DNA of 53,070 nucleotides from Bacteroidota bacterium (GTDB lineage Bacteria; Bacteroidota; Bacteroidia; Flavobacteriales_F; PHOS-HE28), in assembly GCA_018266475.1 (NCBI GenBank), contig JAFEAI010000270.1, positions 1 to 53,070 on the forward strand. Reading direction: 5' to 3'. Below, in pieces: positions 50,391 to 53,070 of the stretch. The translations under genes were made by a program, and so were the position numbers. Under the pieces are notes generated by a model. The model was given only the letters and a program-made list of their open reading frames with translations, did not search any database and was not told the DNA's origin. Every line of letters starts with the position of its first letter. The stretch's first letter is position 1.

Positions 50391-50854
50391 GGAATGCCTG
50401 CCCGGCGGTACAGTTTGGCCATCAGCCAGGCCGGGCCGATCAGCAGGAACTGGAGGTCCTGGAGGAAGCTGGGTTTTTTGCCTTCCACACCGTGGCCGAT
50501 GAACTGGGCGATCCAGGCCAGCGTGAAAATGATCAGGCAGATCGCCCACAGCGGCCAGGCCGCATGCAGGTCCAGCCAACGGCCCGCCGATAAGCAAGCC
50601 GCATTGAAGAAGGCCATGCCGATGGCGATGGAGAAGCTGCGCTGCATATAGAAGATCCAAACGGCGCCCATCGCGAGCAAGGCCCACAGGTAATGGTCCA
50701 CAAAGCGGTAAGCCGGGGACGGAATGGCCATCAGCAGGCCGGTGATGCTGAAATAGATCAGCGGCACGGCAATCCAGTGTATGGCCGTGTTCACGGGGTT
50801 GCGGTGGCTTTCGCCGTAGGCATCGAACCAGTGCTGGATGGGGCGGCTGCGCAT
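50384..50854 (-). CDS. Mpo1-like (DUF962) family membrane protein
   Basis: A 156-residue protein with four helices. YGESHRNPVNTAIHWIAVP near the N-terminus is the conserved HxxNxxxHxxxVP motif, and AQFIGHGVEGKKPSFLQDLQFLLIGPAWL is the second conserved block. Yeast Mpo1 is an Fe(II)-dependent dioxygenase acting on 2-hydroxy fatty acids; the three histidines fit. The bacterial role is not established. Its end overlaps the convergent binding-protein gene by seven bases, and its start lies just downstream of DinB. Confidence 0.9.
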   Translation of the reverse strand: MRSRPIQHWFDAYGESHRNPVNTAIHWIAVPLIYFSITGLLMAIPSPAYRFVDHYLWALLAMGAVWIFYMQRSFSIAIGMAFFNAACLSAGRWLDLHAAWPLWAICLIIFTLAWIAQFIGHGVEGKKPSFLQDLQFLLIGPAWLMAKLYRRAGIPY

Positions 50855-50864
50855 GGCTGCGGAT

Positions 50865-51386
50865 TCAACCGAGATAGCGTTCGCGGATGATCCGCAGGTG
50901 GTGCGCGGAATGCCCCGCGATGGTCCATCCCAGTGCGTTCACGGAGACGGACTTGCCGTTGGCCGTTCCCTTGCGGGCCAACGTTCCGGCATCAAAGCTG
51001 TTGAACAGTTCCATGGTTGAGGCGCGCACGGCCCTCAGTTCACGGAGCAGGTCCCCGATTTTTCGCCGATCTGTGCAGGCTTGGGCTTGGTACGCATCCT
51101 CATCCATGCTTGGCAGATCGGCCTGCTCCCCGCGCGCAATGCAAAGCGCACGGTAGCTGAACACACGCTCCGTGTCGATGATGTGCTGGAAGACCTCCTT
51201 GATCGTCCATTTTCCAGGGGCGTAGCGGTGTTCCCATTTGCCCTCGGGCACCATGGCGATCACGCGGGCTTCTTCCTCCGTGGCGTGCTGCAAGGCCTCC
51301 GCCAGTGTGGTTCCTGCGGCCTCGTCCACGTACACTTGATGCCCTGCGGGGTAGTCGCCTGCACCGGGCTTTGGTATCCTGTTCAT
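50865..51386 (-). CDS. DinB-like (YfiT/DinB_2) family protein
   Basis: A 173-residue four-helix-bundle protein. KWTIKEVFQHIIDTERVF supplies the first histidine, and AGHSAHHLRIIRERY the others, as in the three-His metal site of DinB/DUF1572 proteins. Such enzymes include thiol-dependent S-transferases; the substrate is unknown. Stop to Mpo1-like start distance is 10 bp, so the two may be one unit. Confidence 0.88.
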   Translation of the reverse strand: MNRIPKPGAGDYPAGHQVYVDEAAGTTLAEALQHATEEEARVIAMVPEGKWEHRYAPGKWTIKEVFQHIIDTERVFSYRALCIARGEQADLPSMDEDAYQAQACTDRRKIGDLLRELRAVRASTMELFNSFDAGTLARKGTANGKSVSVNALGWTIAGHSAHHLRIIRERYLG

Positions 51387-51417
51387 GCCCCCGAAGGTAT
51401 AAAAGGCGGAAGTGGTG

Positions 51418-52362
51418 CTACCGGTCCAGCCTCTTCAGTGACACGGCGTCCGCTTCCGGCGCACCGGCCACTTCCTTCAGCAGGGTGAACCAGCCGCGCA
51501 CGCTCTTCCACCAGTTTTCACGGGTGCAGTAGGGGTCGTTGAGGGCGATTACGCCCACGTTGGCGGACGGGCCGCAGGCGCGCTGGAAGAGGCTGCGGGA
51601 CCTGCGCGCATGCACCCCCACGGTGGCCACGTCAAACGCGGTGATCCCATCTTTTGCGGCCTGGATGCTGAAGGCATGGGCGTTGCCCCAGCTGCGGCTG
51701 CGCGGCTCGCCATAGGCGGGCACGGCGGTGATGATGGATTCCGGAATGCCCATGCCGATAAGCTCACTGCGGGCGGACTGGGCGTAGGTGGGCCAGGCGG
51801 GTTGCGGTGCCTGCCACGGGCGGATGAACCAGCTGGCGCGCTGGAGATAGTTCACGTTGGTGCCGTTGAGCGACAGCGCGCGGATGAAGATGGCCGGCCC
51901 GTGCCAGCTTGGATTCTCCCGCGCCATGAAGCGGAGGCGGTGCAGCGGGCGCGGGGCGGTGGCGCGGAACAGGCGCGGGTCGGGCGCCACCGCCGAGCTC
52001 AGCAGGGTATCGCCGTCGGCAAGCAGGATGAAGCCTGCGCCGATGTTGCCGGCCACTTCCAGGTCCAATTTTCCTTGGGCAGGTGCCTGTAGTTCCAGTT
52101 CAAGGCCTTCACCATCGTTGAGCAGGTAGGCAAAGGGGCGCACCGTGCCGGTGGTGTAGATGTGGCGATAGCCGCTGTCCACGGCCAGCGCGGCGGCCTC
52201 CTGCAGGGCGCCCGGGTCCATCCAGCCTTCCACCACCAGCACCTTGCTGCCGCTGGGCGCGGTGATGGCCAGGAAAGGGAAGGCCCAGAGCACGGTGGCC
52301 ACCAGCGCCACCAAGGGACCGGCAAGGACCCACCAAAGCAGCCGCCTGTACTTCCGCATCAT
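51418..52362 (-). CDS. YdcF/ElyC-like (DUF218) membrane-anchored protein with inserted beta domain
   Basis: From ATG 52362 it encodes 314 residues. It has one N-terminal helix (LLWWVLAGPLVALVATVLWAF), then VLVVEGWMDPGALQEAAALA, the start of a DUF218 fold. About 120 residues follow that read like a carbohydrate-binding beta insertion (EGLELELQAPAQGKLDLEVAG ... FIRALSLNGTNVNYL). The fold then resumes with SARSELIGMGIPESIITAVPAYGEPRSRSWGNAHAF. ElyC/SanA proteins act in envelope polysaccharide metabolism. The start shares ATGA with the upstream TPR gene stop (52359), so the two are coupled. Confidence 0.75.
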   Translation of the reverse strand: MMRKYRRLLWWVLAGPLVALVATVLWAFPFLAITAPSGSKVLVVEGWMDPGALQEAAALAVDSGYRHIYTTGTVRPFAYLLNDGEGLELELQAPAQGKLDLEVAGNIGAGFILLADGDTLLSSAVAPDPRLFRATAPRPLHRLRFMARENPSWHGPAIFIRALSLNGTNVNYLQRASWFIRPWQAPQPAWPTYAQSARSELIGMGIPESIITAVPAYGEPRSRSWGNAHAFSIQAAKDGITAFDVATVGVHARRSRSLFQRACGPSANVGVIALNDPYCTRENWWKSVRGWFTLLKEVAGAPEADAVSLKRLDR

Positions 52363-52679
52363 GCTTGTTGCAGGGCCCGCTTCAGCGCAAGCAGTTCCGC
52401 GCGTGCCTTGCCATCGCCGGTGACCAGGCATTGCAGGGCGCCGGCCCGGCACGTTTCCGCCGCATCGGCTGTTCGTCCCAGCCCGGCCAGCACCAGGGCA
52501 AGCTGATAGTAGCAAGCAAGGTGTTTCGGGTCCTCCCGCAGCAGGTCCTCCAGGATCGCGGCTGCGCTTTCCAGCTCCCCGTTCCGCTTTTTCTCCATGG
52601 CGATGGCCTGGCGGAGCAACGGGTCGCCGGGGGCATCGGCGAGCATGGCCTGCAGTTCAAGAATGCGTTCGGCGGGCAT
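52359..52679 (-). CDS. TPR-repeat protein
   Basis: From ATG 52679 it encodes 106 residues, nearly all helical. The repeats read AILEDLLREDPKHLACYYQLALVLAGLGRTADAAETC, one to two tetratricopeptide units. The frame extends to 52790 but the region before MPAERILELQ looks non-coding and overlaps the miaA end. Such small TPR proteins usually mediate protein contacts. It is coupled by ATGA with the YdcF-like gene. Confidence 0.7.
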   Translation of the reverse strand: MPAERILELQAMLADAPGDPLLRQAIAMEKKRNGELESAAAILEDLLREDPKHLACYYQLALVLAGLGRTADAAETCRAGALQCLVTGDGKARAELLALKRALQQA

Positions 52680-52702
52680 CAATGGCGGTTGCGGGCGCAA
52701 AC

Positions 52703-53070
52703 TTAGGCGAGTGCTTCCGCGAGCTGGCGGATGCGCCCGGGAACCACCTCCGCAGGTTGGAGGTATGCCCAATCGCCCCGCCGCAGCCACGTCAACTGCC
52801 GCTTGGCATAGTTGCGCGTGTGCTGTTTGATCAGGTCGATGGCTTCCGCGCGGTCGATCTTCCCGTCGAAGTGCTCGAAGAACTCGCGGTAGCCCACGGT
52901 GCGCAGGGCATTGCGCTCGCGGTAGGGCAGGAGGGCGCGCGCTTCTTGCTCCAGGCCGTCGGCGATCATGCGGTCCACGCGGGCATCGATGCGGGCGTAG
53001 AGTTCCTCGCGCGGCAGGTCCAGGGCGATGCGCAGGATGCGCAGGTCCTCGCGCTGGCGCGGGCCGATGC
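52703..53070 (-). CDS. miaA: tRNA dimethylallyltransferase MiaA, C-terminal part (partial)
   Basis: The 5' end lies beyond the window. The reading continues from [20 protein letters not shown] to the stop at 52703. Conserved MiaA features are [22 protein letters not shown], and [12 protein letters not shown] near the C-terminus. The enzyme adds dimethylallyl to A37 of tRNAs reading UNN codons. About 120 residues are present; family length is near 300. Confidence 0.92.
   Translation of the reverse strand, partial: IGPRQREDLRILRIALDLPREELYARIDARVDRMIADGLEQEARALLPYRERNALRTVGYREFFEHFDGKIDRAEAIDLIKQHTRNYAKRQLTWLRRGDWAYLQPAEVVPGRIRQLAEALA

Overview
Taxon and style. The window (about 60% GC) reads as a chromosome segment of a high-GC member of the Bacteroidota, most likely Flavobacteriales-like. 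The evidence is a gliding-motility/T9SS C-terminal domain on a 1660-residue surface protein (16947-21929), T9SS-type C-termini on two secreted proteins (30062-31348, 31411-32088), a DUF5723 outer-membrane protein, a bacterial GH3 acyl-adenylase, ATP-type PEP carboxykinase, and promoters of the Bacteroidota TAnnTTTG type just upstream of many genes. No database search was possible; family names rest on motifs read from the translations. Layout. 1-3.4 kb: the 3' end of lipB, a 45-bp tandem array, a GxxExxY (PD-(D/E)XK-like) gene, a beta-lactamase-fold serine hydrolase whose 5' end is duplicated, a 15-bp tandem array and a DEDDy exonuclease. 3.4-16.1 kb: a cell-surface glycan-type cluster of polytopic GT-C-like membrane proteins, a DUF2079 protein, a GH5-like lipoprotein and a DPM1-like GT2. 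This cluster holds four homopolymeric G/C tracts of 8-12 bases; one of them splits a membrane glycosyltransferase into two frames. 16.2-32.3 kb: CoA-transferase subunit B, the giant surface protein, lipoproteins, M23 peptidase, GH3 enzyme, DUF5723 protein, an orphan C5-DNA methyltransferase and two secreted T9SS-type proteins.

32.3-36.5 kb: a rhodanese-like lipoprotein and a large NtrY-like histidine kinase, divergent around a CRP-type palindrome. 36.6-41.1 kb is an accessory island: a ParE-type toxin-antitoxin (TA) pair sits between a truncated and a complete 5' end of an enoyl-CoA hydratase gene. It is followed by an orphan ParD, a small membrane protein, a decayed REP-associated (RAYT-like) transposase, a complete ParDE pair carrying the same ParD, a 167-bp palindrome-ended element, and a third TA pair with a frameshifted toxin. 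41.3-53.1 kb is mostly housekeeping: tRNA-Leu(UAA), a GluQ-RS-like enzyme, a Fic protein lacking its catalytic histidine, a 28-bp tandem array, DUF423, pckA, an S41-like protein coupled to a metal/cobalamin-type binding lipoprotein, a Mpo1-like protein, DinB, YdcF-like, TPR and the 3' part of miaA.

Themes. No single large undescribed operon is evident. The recurring novelty is how small repeats shape the ends of genes. Two 167-bp elements of equal length both begin on the TAA stop codon of the gene before them. The 45-bp array supplies the end of lipB. Three loci (serine hydrolase, enoyl-CoA hydratase, parD) show duplication of a leader plus gene 5' end or whole small gene, with an inserted segment between the copies. 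The TA-cassette insertion that regenerates the enoyl-CoA hydratase gene and the twin 167-bp elements are the best candidates for follow-up.
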